Assembly: GCF_019061305.1 (NCBI RefSeq)
Contig: NZ_JAHQZT010000001.1
Span: forward strand, 248,001 to 312,000
Direction: 5' to 3'
Length of the DNA stretch: 64,000 nt
Source: Marinobacterium weihaiense
GTDB taxonomy: Bacteria; Pseudomonadota; Gammaproteobacteria; Pseudomonadales; Balneatricaceae
Shown here: positions 1 through 8,272 of the stretch, one piece after another
Position numbering within the stretch: position 1 is the stretch's first letter
Layout: the number at the start of each line of letters is the position of its first letter
Notes under the pieces: generated by a model
The model's input: the letters and a program-made list of their open reading frames with translations, nothing else
Told to the model about the DNA's origin: nothing
Database searches by the model: none
Made by a program: the position numbers and the translations under genes

Positions 1-1
1 G

Positions 2-1363
2 TTACAACTGGGCTGGCCCATCATGGTGGCACAGCTGGCGCAGAATGCGATGGGGTTTATCGATACCCTCATGTCCGCGCGCGCCGGCACTCAGGATCTC
101 GCTGCCATTGCGCTGGGCAGCAGTTTATGGCTACCACTGTTTCTGGCACTGGCAGGTGTCTTGATGGCCACAACTCCGCTGGTCGCTCACCTGGTCGGAG
201 CCGGACGCGAGCGCGCTACGCGACGCGTGCTGCACCAGGGATTCTGGGTTGCGGCTGTACTCAGCATTCTGGGTGTAGTACTGCTCAGGAATGCCGGTCC
301 ACTGCTTGATCTGCTTGGGCTTGACGCTACCCTGCAACACAAGACTCAGGCTTACCTGGACGCCATTAGCTGGGGGTTCCCCGCGTTTCTGTTTTACCAG
401 GTAGTACGCAGCTTCAGTGAGGGCTTTGGCAAAACTCACCCGGTCATGCGTATCGCTGTACTAGGCGTATTATGCAATATTCCGCTAAATTATGTACTTA
501 TCTTTGGAAAGCTGGGTTTTCCAGCCCTTGGCGGCGTCGGCTGCGGTTATGCAACCGCTGCCGTCATGTGGATCATGCTGCTAACGGGGCTCGCCTACCT
601 GATCAAAAGCCCACAATTCCGTCCATTGCACCTGCTGCTGCGCTGGCACAGGCCCGCTGTCAAACAGCAGCTGCAGATGCTGAAGCTGGGGGTACCCATC
701 GGCTTCTCCTTGTTGATTGAGGCCAGCATGTTCTGCGTACTGGCGCTGATCCTGGCCCCCCACGGCGAGACCATCATCGCAGCCAATCAGATCACCATTA
801 GCTACACGGGAATGATTTTCATGGTTCCGCTCAGTATTGCCATGGCCCTGACCATTCGTGTTGGACAACTGGCCGGACGCGGCGATCCCGAGGCCGCTCG
901 CCACGCGGCGGGTACCGGCATCCTGATTACCCTGGTCATTGCCACGTTCAGCTGCGCCCTGTCATTGCTGCTGGCACGCAATATTGCCCTGATGTATACC
1001 TCGGTGGAGGAAATTGTGATCATGGCCGCCACCCTGATCAGCATCGGCGCCGTGTTTCAGTTTTCCGATGCGCTGCAGGTCAGTGCCGCTGGCGCCCTGC
1101 GCGGCTACAAGGATACGGCCATCCCGCTGGCACTGGTGTTTGTAGCCTACTGGCTGATCGGCCTGCCTGTCGGCTATGTACTGGGCTTTACCGACTGGAT
1201 TACCGAGCCTCTGCTGGCCGCCGGTCTCTGGTACGGGTTGTTGATCGGCTTGAGCGCAGGCGCCGTATTCTTGACCACACGTCTCATACGGATCGCACGC
1301 CATGAAATGGTCAATGCTCGTGTTGGCAATACTGCTGGTGGGCTGCAATCAGAACGGTCCTGA
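2..1363 (+). CDS. norM: MATE-family multidrug/Na+ efflux transporter, 5' end outside window
   Basis: Inner-membrane antiporter of the MATE (NorM) family, which exports cationic drugs or metabolites against Na+ or H+. The reading frame is open from base 2, and the residues before the first ATG at 23 (LQLGWPI) continue into the MVAQLAQNAMGF segment that normally lies in the first membrane helix of NorM. The true start is therefore upstream of the window, and about 453 residues are visible. The protein is a run of hydrophobic helices arranged as two similar halves. The 3' end overlaps the next gene by 62 bases, which suggests co-transcription. The family is clear; the substrate is not. Confidence 0.9.
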   Translation, partial: LQLGWPIMVAQLAQNAMGFIDTLMSARAGTQDLAAIALGSSLWLPLFLALAGVLMATTPLVAHLVGAGRERATRRVLHQGFWVAAVLSILGVVLLRNAGPLLDLLGLDATLQHKTQAYLDAISWGFPAFLFYQVVRSFSEGFGKTHPVMRIAVLGVLCNIPLNYVLIFGKLGFPALGGVGCGYATAAVMWIMLLTGLAYLIKSPQFRPLHLLLRWHRPAVKQQLQMLKLGVPIGFSLLIEASMFCVLALILAPHGETIIAANQITISYTGMIFMVPLSIAMALTIRVGQLAGRGDPEAARHAAGTGILITLVIATFSCALSLLLARNIALMYTSVEEIVIMAATLISIGAVFQFSDALQVSAAGALRGYKDTAIPLALVFVAYWLIGLPVGYVLGFTDWITEPLLAAGLWYGLLIGLSAGAVFLTTRLIRIARHEMVNARVGNTAGGLQSERS

Positions 1364-2366
1364 ATCCGAACTCAAGGATTACGCTGCCCGCGTCAGCAAT
1401 GCGATCGAGCAGGATTTTGATCTGGTTTTCAGCGCCACCCTGCCGCAATACCCGGCCAAACGCCATCGCTCACTGACGCTGACGGAGCTGCGTGAGGGCG
1501 TCATTGACGTCTTCGACCTGCGCCGGTGTGGCCTGATGGAACTGATCGGCGAGCGCAATAGCTCGCTGGGTAAGCTGGCATTGCCATCCCAGCGCCTCAT
1601 CTATGAAACCCGGTTCCTGCCGCCTCTGCGTGCCTGCATCCAATCACTTGAACAGCTGACCCCGCTTAGCGAAGAGGATCAAGATCTGCTTGAACGCCTG
1701 CGCCACATCGAGCAAGTCAAAACGCGCAATTACCCGCGTGTTGTCAGCAATGCTCTGTTCAACTCGGATGAAATCAGTCAACATTTTGCTATTAGCGGTT
1801 CAGCCGGACGCTTCGAGACCCCAGCGCCCCTAACAGGTCTTAGTCCGGCCCTGAAACGATTTGAGCATCTGGCGGACCAGGCTGACGATACACATTGGCA
1901 AGTCCCAGCCTGGATCACTGAACTTGAAACCAGCTACGAAGCCTTTTATCGCTCCCATTTCGGGCATGAATGGAGCCAGAGTCTATTATTGCTGACTCAA
2001 ACCCTCGACCAGACGGCCGCCGCCATCGAAACTCGCCTGGCTCGACGCCCGATGTGTTTCAACAAGCGCCCGACCCCCCAAGCCAACATTGTTCGCAACG
2101 TTTTCACGCGGTATTACGCCGGGCGACTGCAGCCCTGGATGTCGAACATACACCGCAATGGCATGCAGTGGCGGCAACACTGGCAGGCATTGCGGCAAAA
2201 GCTGCCAACGACGCCTCACGTGGCAGCATATTTTGATCATATGCTGGCTGACCGGCCGGGTAGCCTTTGGCATGACTACCAGCAGGCACGCGAGCGACAC
2301 ACCCAAGCCTGGCAACAGTTGTTGGGGCAGTGTGGCATGATGCCGGGCAACTCCCCGAATGGTTGA
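1302..2366 (+). CDS. DUF3080-family lipoprotein
   Basis: 354-residue protein that I place in DUF3080, a family of unknown function in marine gammaproteobacteria and pseudomonads. The first 15 residues form a lipoprotein signal ending in LLVGC, so Cys15 should be lipidated and the protein anchored in the envelope. A conserved-looking block LRRCGLMELIGERNSSLGK lies near residues 73-91. The ATG lies inside the 3' end of the MATE gene (62-base overlap), and this start is favoured because it gives an intact signal peptide. The lapG gene follows after 40 bases. No function can be assigned. Confidence 0.75.
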   Translation: MKWSMLVLAILLVGCNQNGPESELKDYAARVSNAIEQDFDLVFSATLPQYPAKRHRSLTLTELREGVIDVFDLRRCGLMELIGERNSSLGKLALPSQRLIYETRFLPPLRACIQSLEQLTPLSEEDQDLLERLRHIEQVKTRNYPRVVSNALFNSDEISQHFAISGSAGRFETPAPLTGLSPALKRFEHLADQADDTHWQVPAWITELETSYEAFYRSHFGHEWSQSLLLLTQTLDQTAAAIETRLARRPMCFNKRPTPQANIVRNVFTRYYAGRLQPWMSNIHRNGMQWRQHWQALRQKLPTTPHVAAYFDHMLADRPGSLWHDYQQARERHTQAWQQLLGQCGMMPGNSPNG

Positions 2367-2406
2367 GTAGCACCTGCTTTTCGACCATGATGGTGTCATT
2401 GCACGG

Positions 2407-3129
2407 ATGGATGCCACAGTGTCGAATCCCGTTTCAACAGTCTTCAAGTTCTGGCCGGCCTGTTTAGCCCTGCTACTGCCCGCCCTTGTGATCATGGCAA
2501 GCCTGGTACTGGCCGATCAGACACGCCCACTGCGCCTGTCTGAGCAGCAGATAAGCCGCTACGGCCAACTATACGGCGAAGCAGCTGCCAAGCGTCTTGC
2601 CGCCTGGCAAGCGCTGCTGCAAGACGCTGCCAACCTCCCTGAGCCGCAAAAACTGGATGCCGTAAACCGCTTTTTCAACCAAGTCCGCTTCATCGACGAC
2701 ATTGATCACTGGGGCAAAGAAGACTATTGGGCCACTCCGGCCGAATTCCTGATCAGCAACGGTGGCGATTGCGAAGACTTTTCCATTGCCAAATACTACA
2801 CCCTGAGAGCATTGGGAGTAGCCGATGAGCGCATGAGCCTGGCTTATGTCAAATCACTGGAGCTGAATCAGGCACATATGGTATTGACGTACTATGCCTC
2901 CCCCGAGGCCATGCCCGTTGTACTGGACAACCTGATCGGTGAAATTCGTCCCGCCGACAAGCGCCCGGATCTGCTGCACGTCTATACTTTCAACGGTGAC
3001 AATCTCTGGTTGAGCAAAAAGGGCCGTCGAGCCGAACTCGTTGGTACTTCGGACCGGCTCAAACCATGGACCAGCGTTCAGTCCCGTGTCGAAAACAACA
3101 GCGTTAACCTGAATTCGCAGGAGCCCTGA
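2407..3129 (+). CDS. lapG: LapG-like periplasmic cysteine protease (BTLCP family)
   Basis: 240 residues with an N-terminal hydrophobic signal/anchor (about residues 14-37) and a bacterial transglutaminase-like cysteine protease domain. A plausible catalytic triad is visible: Cys122 in GGDCEDF, His157 in QAHMVL and Asp174 in VVLDNL. In characterised systems LapG cuts the N-terminus of the giant adhesin LapA and releases cells from biofilms. LapD holds LapG inactive when c-di-GMP is high. The next gene, two bases downstream, encodes LapD, so the regulatory pair is complete. The LapA adhesin is not in this window. The ribosome binding site at 2407 is weak, so the start is slightly uncertain. Confidence 0.92.
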   Translation: MDATVSNPVSTVFKFWPACLALLLPALVIMASLVLADQTRPLRLSEQQISRYGQLYGEAAAKRLAAWQALLQDAANLPEPQKLDAVNRFFNQVRFIDDIDHWGKEDYWATPAEFLISNGGDCEDFSIAKYYTLRALGVADERMSLAYVKSLELNQAHMVLTYYASPEAMPVVLDNLIGEIRPADKRPDLLHVYTFNGDNLWLSKKGRRAELVGTSDRLKPWTSVQSRVENNSVNLNSQEP

Positions 3130-3131
3130 GG

Positions 3132-5087
3132 ATGTCACTCAAAAACCAATTGATTGCCACCGTACTCGCTGTTCTGCTCGGACTGGTTCTGAGCACGTTT
3201 TATATCCTTTCGGACAGTACCCGCGACACACTGCTGACACAACTGGAATCACATGCCGAAGACAGCGCCACGCATCTGGGCCTGTATTTGGCCCCCTACA
3301 TGCAACGCAAGGACCAAGCGACCATCGCCACCGCCGTCAATGCCATTTTTGACAGCGGCTTCTATCAGCAGATCGAGATCCAGGACAGTCAGGGCAATGC
3401 CTTGTACCTCAAGCAGTACAAAGCCGATACCGCGATCAACGCCCCAGCCTGGCTGATCAGCCTGATTCCCATCACCCCGCCGGAAAAAGTGCGACCCATT
3501 ACCTACCAATGGCAACAGGTCGGCAGCATTCATGTGCGCAGCCGCGCTGGCTATGCTTATGAACAGCTCTGGCAGAGCATGCAGCAGACGCTGGTGCTAT
3601 TTGTCAGCCTGGCTGTGGCAACAGCGTTGATGCTGTCACTGCTGCTGCGCCAGCTGCTCAAGCCACTGCAAGGCGTCGAACATCAGGCCATGGCGCTGGC
3701 ACGACGGGAATATATCGAACAACCCCACCTGCCCCGTACCCGCGAACTACGTCGCGTGGTCATGGCGATGAACCTCATGGTGCGGCAGGTCGAGCACATG
3801 TTTGCCGAGCAGAACCGCAATATCGAGTCCCTGCGCAGCACCGCCTACCGCGACAGCCTGACCGGCCTGAACAACCGCCGCGCTCTGCTGACACAACTGG
3901 CCGAACATCTGGAATACCGTCAGGACTTTGGTCCGGCCTCACTGGTATTGTTTCACCTAAACGACCTGCAGACACTCAACCTCCGCCTGGGTGAGGAAGA
4001 CACCAACCATCTCATCCAACAATGCGCGCATAGCCTGCAGACCCTGGGCCAAGCAATGGGGCCACACGTGGTAGGCCGCCTCGGCGGCGGTGATCTGGTA
4101 TTGATGACACAGCGCCGAGGGCTGGATGAATGGCAACAGAAACTGACCGGCACACTCAATCTGGCACAACAGCTGGTACACGGCCAACAGGCCAATGCGG
4201 CCGACATGCCGGTTGCCAGTATTGGCATCGCTTCCGGCGACCAGACCTGGAGCGTCGACAAACTGCTGTCACAAGCGCGCCTGATCCAACAAGAAGCTGA
4301 ACAGGCCGGCAGTGGTCTCATGCTACTGCAGGATCAACAGCAACAACACGGCTGGTCTGAGCAGTGGCAAACCCATGTCGCCAACGCCATCCACAACGAA
4401 CAGATTTTCCTGCAGCAGCAGACCCTTGAGGACGAAACCGGCCTATGCATTCATGCCGAAGTGTTTGCACGCATCCTTGATCAGGACAACACCCCCTGCC
4501 AGGCGGGTGACTTTCTGGGAGTCGCCCGCGACCTGAAGCTGCTGGAGGCCGTTGACCGCCTGATCGTCAAACATGCCATACAACACCTGCAACACCACCC
4601 ACAGGCCCCCAAACTGGGCCTCAACCTAGCCAATCAGACGCTGGCGGAGCCCACCTTTGTCAAATGGCTGCTGCGTCAATTAAAAGACAGCCAGCAGGCT
4701 TCACGCATCAGCATCGAAGTCAATGAGACTGCCATCCTGACGCACCTTGACAACATTCGCCAATTGCGGAGTGCACTGGCCAAGCTGGGCGTACAATTCG
4801 GCGTGGACAATTTCGGCACCCACCCTAACGGCTTCAGCTACCTGTACGCCCTCAAGCCTGACTACCTGAAGCTGGACGGATCATTGATTCGTCAGCTGGA
4901 CCAAAGCGACGAGGACCGTTTTTTCGTCAGCAGTCTGATCAGCGTTGCGCATAGTCTGGATATTCGCGCCTATGCCGAACACGTTGAGCGTGATACTCAG
5001 CATCAGGCGCTTGTCAGGCTGGGCATCGATGGCACCCAGGGCTACCTGCACGGCAAGCCGTCACCGCTGGCCGCATCACAGGTGTGA
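3132..5087 (+). CDS. lapD: LapD-like c-di-GMP receptor (periplasmic domain, HAMP, degenerate GGDEF and EAL)
   Basis: 651-residue inner-membrane receptor. Order: TM helix (about 8-27), periplasmic LapD/MoxY N-terminal domain (about 30-150), second TM helix (about 154-176), HAMP linker, GGDEF-like domain (about 235-400), EAL-like domain (about 415-648). The GGDEF signature is degenerate (RLGGGDL), and the EAL triplet is replaced in the segment HAEVFARI, as expected for a protein that binds c-di-GMP rather than making or cleaving it. In known LapD proteins ligand binding inside the cell lets the periplasmic domain sequester LapG. It begins two bases after lapG. The 3' end overlaps convergent trxC by 12 bases. 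Confidence 0.93.
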   Translation: MSLKNQLIATVLAVLLGLVLSTFYILSDSTRDTLLTQLESHAEDSATHLGLYLAPYMQRKDQATIATAVNAIFDSGFYQQIEIQDSQGNALYLKQYKADTAINAPAWLISLIPITPPEKVRPITYQWQQVGSIHVRSRAGYAYEQLWQSMQQTLVLFVSLAVATALMLSLLLRQLLKPLQGVEHQAMALARREYIEQPHLPRTRELRRVVMAMNLMVRQVEHMFAEQNRNIESLRSTAYRDSLTGLNNRRALLTQLAEHLEYRQDFGPASLVLFHLNDLQTLNLRLGEEDTNHLIQQCAHSLQTLGQAMGPHVVGRLGGGDLVLMTQRRGLDEWQQKLTGTLNLAQQLVHGQQANAADMPVASIGIASGDQTWSVDKLLSQARLIQQEAEQAGSGLMLLQDQQQQHGWSEQWQTHVANAIHNEQIFLQQQTLEDETGLCIHAEVFARILDQDNTPCQAGDFLGVARDLKLLEAVDRLIVKHAIQHLQHHPQAPKLGLNLANQTLAEPTFVKWLLRQLKDSQQASRISIEVNETAILTHLDNIRQLRSALAKLGVQFGVDNFGTHPNGFSYLYALKPDYLKLDGSLIRQLDQSDEDRFFVSSLISVAHSLDIRAYAEHVERDTQHQALVRLGIDGTQGYLHGKPSPLAASQV

Positions 5088-5510
5088 TTCCACCCACTGC
5101 TGCAGACTGCGGGCATCCATGGCACCGGCACGACGGGCCAACTCAACGCCTCCCTGCAGCAGCAAAAGCGTCGGAATACTGCGTACCTGATATTGGGATG
5201 CCAGCTCTTGATGAGTTTCTGTATCCACTTTGACCAGCCGACACCGAGGCTCCAGCGCCCGAGCAACGCTTTCAAAGACCGGCGCCATCATTTTGCACGG
5301 ACCGCACCAGGGGGCCCAGAAATCGATCAGCACGGGAATATCGGTATTGGCGACAATGCGCTGAAATGCGTGATTGTCCACATCGACAGGGTTGGCCGCA
5401 AACAGAAGGTGCTTGCATTTACCACAGTGGGGCGCTCGGTCGAGGCAAGACGAGGGAATTCGATTGGTTGCCAGACAGGCGGGGCAGGAAATATGCAGGG
5501 AATCGTTCAT
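5076..5510 (-). CDS. trxC: Thioredoxin 2 (zinc-binding TrxC)
   Basis: 144-residue cytoplasmic disulfide reductase. It has the TrxC-specific N-terminal zinc finger with CxxC pairs at Cys9/Cys12 and Cys29/Cys32, followed by a thioredoxin fold with the active site WCGPC (Cys69, Cys72). The cis-proline segment IPTLLLL follows. It reduces oxidised proteins and belongs to the thioredoxin/thioredoxin reductase system, often linked to oxidative stress. A GGAGGT ribosome binding site precedes the ATG by a few bases. The gene converges on lapD with a 12-base overlap, so there is no room for a conventional terminator between them. Confidence 0.95.
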   Translation of the reverse strand: MNDSLHISCPACLATNRIPSSCLDRAPHCGKCKHLLFAANPVDVDNHAFQRIVANTDIPVLIDFWAPWCGPCKMMAPVFESVARALEPRCRLVKVDTETHQELASQYQVRSIPTLLLLQGGVELARRAGAMDARSLQQWVESHL

Positions 5511-5571
5511 TGGGACCTCCGGTTGATCGGTTCAATGATCAATAGAGGCGCCCAATGACAATTTCAATCCA

Positions 5572-6138
5572 TCAGCGGCCTTTCAAGTTGACCAGCGCTT
5601 CCAGCTTGCGGTTGAGGCGCTGCTCTTTTTCCTGCTGTCGCTGCTGCTGCTCTTCCTGACGCTGCTGCTTCTGACGCTCGCGACGCTGTGCCTGGATCTC
5701 CTTGATGCGCCCCTGCGCATGCTCGGCTTCGCCAGCCGTTACAACACCGGCGGCCTCACCCTTGAGGTCCACGCGCTCAACGCCCTCCTGTACCGCACGC
5801 AGATATGCCAAAGAGCGTACGTAAGTCGCCAAGGCACGCTTGATGCGATTGCGCGCCAGTTTTTCATCCGCGATCAAATCCTCCTGGATTCCGATCTTGA
5901 GCGGGCGCACCTTGTCACGGCTGAACGTCAGCGGGTAGGCTTCGATCAGCTGCTCCAGTGCAGCCTGGTTAGCGGCACGATTCTTAGAGCGATTTTTGCT
6001 ATTGGCAGTTTGATTCACTGTTTGACTCTCTGTTTTACCGGTATCTGCCCTGCTCCGTGCTTCGGCAGCGGACAGTCTTTGTTCACACTCCTGCAGCAGC
6101 GATTCAACCTCGTGCTGCAGATTGATCAGATCTGACAC
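5572..6138 (-). CDS. proQ: ProQ/FinO-domain RNA chaperone
   Basis: 188-residue protein. A Gln/Glu-rich N-terminal segment (1-60) leads to a ProQ/FinO RNA-binding domain (about 60-140), recognisable by YPLTFSRDKVRPLKIGI and the later RVDLKG. A very basic, glutamine-rich tail (about 145-188, repeated RQ/EKQ) is probably helical and RNA-contacting. ProQ-type proteins bind structured 3' ends of mRNAs and small RNAs. The layout differs from E. coli ProQ because the basic extension is short and a C-terminal Tudor-like domain is absent. It follows tusA directly, so the two are probably co-transcribed. Confidence 0.85.
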   Translation of the reverse strand: MSDLINLQHEVESLLQECEQRLSAAEARSRADTGKTESQTVNQTANSKNRSKNRAANQAALEQLIEAYPLTFSRDKVRPLKIGIQEDLIADEKLARNRIKRALATYVRSLAYLRAVQEGVERVDLKGEAAGVVTAGEAEHAQGRIKEIQAQRRERQKQQRQEEQQQRQQEKEQRLNRKLEALVNLKGR

Positions 6139-6384
6139 TCAGCCAGCCCCTTTACGGATTAAATACTCGTAGCTCTGATTGTCCGACAGCCCCTGACTCA
6201 GCAACTCATGCCCAAGGAACGTACAAAACTTGGGAATATCACGCTGGGTGGAAGGATCGGTTGCAATCACCTTCAACACCTCACCTGCTGCCATTTCGCG
6301 CACCTTGTTGTGCAGCAACATGACAGGCTCGGGACACAGCAGGCCGCTGGCATCAAGCATTTGGTCAAAACCGGATTCATTCAT
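6139..6384 (-). CDS. tusA: TusA-family sulfur carrier protein
   Basis: 81 residues when started at the ATG at 6384. The reading frame extends to 6465, but the family length and the start MNESGFDQ favour the shorter form. The core motif LLCPEPVMLLHNKVR contains the sulfur-carrying cysteine of the CPxP motif. TusA relays persulfide sulfur from a cysteine desulfurase, in E. coli for 2-thiolation of tRNA wobble uridine and other uses. The stop codon abuts the proQ start. On the other side it is divergent from the small ABM-domain gene at 6505. Confidence 0.9.
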   Translation of the reverse strand: MNESGFDQMLDASGLLCPEPVMLLHNKVREMAAGEVLKVIATDPSTQRDIPKFCTFLGHELLSQGLSDNQSYEYLIRKGAG

Positions 6385-6504
6385 GCGGGTTACCGTCTCT
6401 CCCGAGGCATGAGAATTTGAAGCGGCCAAAACCGTCAAAACAGGTTGCGACCTTATCAGAAGCAATTATCCTGATATGGAGACCATCTCTCAAGGAGTAA
6501 GCCC

Positions 6505-6786
6505 ATGATTCGTGTATTGATTGAACGGCATGTTGCCGAAGAACTCAGCGAACATTATGAACAGGCATCGCGCGAAACGCTGCAACTGGCCATGCAGGCC
6601 CCCGGCTTCATTTCCGGAGAGGCACTGCATGATACGGCTGATCCAAGGCATCGTGCCATTCTGGCAACCTACCGATCCGAGCATGACTGGCAGCTTTGGC
6701 ATGCGTCCGAGGAGCGGCGTGCCATGATGGATCGTATTGCCCCCATGCTCGAGCATGAAGAGAAAATAACGGTTTTCGCGCACTGA
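6505..6786 (+). CDS. Antibiotic biosynthesis monooxygenase (ABM)-like domain protein
   Basis: 93-residue single-domain protein with the length and pattern of the dimeric ferredoxin-like ABM fold: an N-terminal strand MIRVLIERHV, a central PGFISGEAL segment, and EHDWQLWHASEERR corresponding to the helix seen in quinone/haem-related monooxygenase folds. A strong AAGGAG lies 9 bases upstream of the ATG. The gene stands alone between divergent tusA and convergent rlmM. The ABM fold hosts varied small oxygenases and many uncharacterised proteins, so no reaction is assigned. Confidence 0.75.
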   Translation: MIRVLIERHVAEELSEHYEQASRETLQLAMQAPGFISGEALHDTADPRHRAILATYRSEHDWQLWHASEERRAMMDRIAPMLEHEEKITVFAH

Positions 6787-6798
6787 TATCAGTTTGAA

Positions 6799-7878
6799 TC
6801 AATTTTCAGGCGTAAGTGACAGCCAGCAGGTTATCTCTTCGCGATCGTGATATAGGTGGCGGGCTTCAAGCCGATATGCTATTCCGGCGGATGCAAGCTC
6901 CCCGCGCAGGCGTCCAAGGCAGTCCTCTACCTCGTCAAAGCGCTGTTTCATTGGCAACTTGAGATTGAAAATCGCATTACGGCACCAGCCATTGAGCGCC
7001 CAGTGAACGACCAGTTCAGTCACCCTTGCAGGCTTGTCAACCACATCACACACCATCCAGTCCACCGGCTTCGGGGGGGCAAAGGTAAAGGCATCTTCGC
7101 GGCGATGCTCCACCTGACCCGACTCCATCAAATCTTCATTCATCGGGCCATTATCAACCGCAATAACGAACATGTGCTGATTGACCAACTGCCAGGTCCA
7201 TCCGCCAGGGGCCGCACCCAGATCGACCGCGGTCATGCCACCGGCCAGCAACTCATCACGGCGGCGCTTGGGAATGAAGTAATGCCAGGCTTCTTCAAGC
7301 TTGAGTGTGGAACGACTAGGGGCTGCAGCAGGGAACTTTAGACGCTGAATCCCCATCGGATGAGGCGAGCTGTTAGCTACCGGCGCCACACCTAACCAAA
7401 GCGTCTTGCCATCAATAACCATGACATGCAGGCGCCACTGACTACGCTGCTTGCGTGGCAACAGCAGTGACTGCTGACGCAAGGCCTGGGCCAGTGCCGA
7501 ACTGAATTTGCGTGCAAAACCTTGCAGCTCACGCCCCTCGGTAGTATCGGCCACTTCGATCATCACTTCACTACAGGAGGGCATCTTGGCCACCTGTTCC
7601 GCGATAGGCGTGATGCGATCGGCAGAAGGCAGGCGTTCCAGACGCGCAACGCAGGCACTCCACTGTCGGGCGAAGACCAGATCGCGAAAGCGAAGCTTGC
7701 GAATCGCTACTTCTGCGGTTCCGGGCTCATGACAATGATAGATAACATATCCCTGTGCCGGCTCGAACTGCGGATAGCCATACACGCCAATTTCAGCACA
7801 ACGGGTTGTGATTTCTGCCGCACACTCTTTTTCAAACCCGGAACGGCAATGCAGCAACAGTGTATTCAGCTCACTCAT
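6799..7878 (-). CDS. rlmM: 23S rRNA 2'-O-ribose C2498 methyltransferase
   Basis: 359 residues, the usual RlmM length. An N-terminal THUMP-like region (about 1-170) precedes a Rossmann methyltransferase domain with the SAM-binding motif DLGAAPGGWTWQL. The lysine-rich KLPMK near residue 309 fits the catalytic tetrad of this 2'-O-methyltransferase family. It modifies C2498 of 23S rRNA (E. coli numbering) in the peptidyl transferase centre using SAM. The start is supported by AGGAGG-like bases a few positions upstream. It is divergent from ccoN across a 394-base intergenic region that carries an FNR box. Confidence 0.94.
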   Translation of the reverse strand: MSELNTLLLHCRSGFEKECAAEITTRCAEIGVYGYPQFEPAQGYVIYHCHEPGTAEVAIRKLRFRDLVFARQWSACVARLERLPSADRITPIAEQVAKMPSCSEVMIEVADTTEGRELQGFARKFSSALAQALRQQSLLLPRKQRSQWRLHVMVIDGKTLWLGVAPVANSSPHPMGIQRLKFPAAAPSRSTLKLEEAWHYFIPKRRRDELLAGGMTAVDLGAAPGGWTWQLVNQHMFVIAVDNGPMNEDLMESGQVEHRREDAFTFAPPKPVDWMVCDVVDKPARVTELVVHWALNGWCRNAIFNLKLPMKQRFDEVEDCLGRLRGELASAGIAYRLEARHLYHDREEITCWLSLTPEN

Positions 7879-7975
7879 GAGGCCTCCTGAAATGAGCGCG
7901 AACTATAGTAATCCATTGGTCTAATAACAACCGTAAGGAAACTCGAAAGCGCGAAAAAACAACTCAAACACCTGC

Positions 7976-7989
7976 TTGATCCATATCAA
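7976..7989 (+). promoter_or_regulatory. FNR/Anr box upstream of ccoN
   Basis: TTGATCCATATCAA matches the TTGAT-N4-ATCAA consensus of FNR/Anr in both half-sites. Its centre is at 7982.5. Class II activation would place the transcription start near 8024, but the matching -10 (around 8012-8018) is a poor TATAAT match. cbb3 oxidase genes are established FNR/Anr targets in related bacteria, and an Fnr gene lies about 10 kb downstream. Confidence 0.8.
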
Positions 7990-8152
7990 ATAAAGCCTTT
8001 TATTCGCGACAGATGCCGTTCATAAAACCGACAAAGCGGGCGCAGGTTCGGCATACACACACCCTTATTTTCAATACAACGTCGAATTCACATCGATAAT
8101 TCAATGACTTGGGAGCTATAGCTTTACAATCCAACTGCATGGAGGGAGGAAA

Positions 8153-8197
8153 ATGCCCTGCGACAATAAACCACAGTTAAAGGTTCCATTACATTGA
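8153..8197 (+). CDS. Possible 14-residue leader peptide in the cco 5' region
   Basis: ATG at 8153 starts a 14-codon frame (MPCDNKPQLKVPLH) ending in TGA at 8195-8197. It is preceded at ideal spacing by GGAGGGAGGA, the strongest ribosome binding sequence in this part of the window. It lies 75 bases upstream of ccoN in the presumed leader. There is no run of a single amino acid that would suggest classical attenuation. The GGA repeats could instead be an RsmA/CsrA binding site. Translation is inference. Confidence 0.3.
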   Translation: MPCDNKPQLKVPLH

Positions 8198-8272
8198 AAT
8201 GCCTTGGGTATTACCAGATAATTGCCGGTGGAACTCTTCTTACTACTATTAGCTTGTTGATGAGAGCCTGAC

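Larger units (their letters stand above)
7879..8272. other. Intergenic region between rlmM and ccoN with FNR box and long leader
   Basis: This 394-base stretch has no long gene. It holds a perfect FNR/Anr box at 7976-7989, about 280 bases before ccoN. There is also a very strong ribosome binding sequence GGAGGGAGGA at 8141-8150 in front of a 14-codon reading frame at 8153-8197. The leader of the cco transcript is therefore long. I see no clear terminator hairpin in it. Confidence 0.6.

Noticed and set aside
5523-5542. TTGATC-N8-GATCAA inverted repeat between trxC and proQ, considered as an FNR box
   Set aside because: Half-site spacing does not fit TTGAT-N4-ATCAA and no promoter elements are in register.
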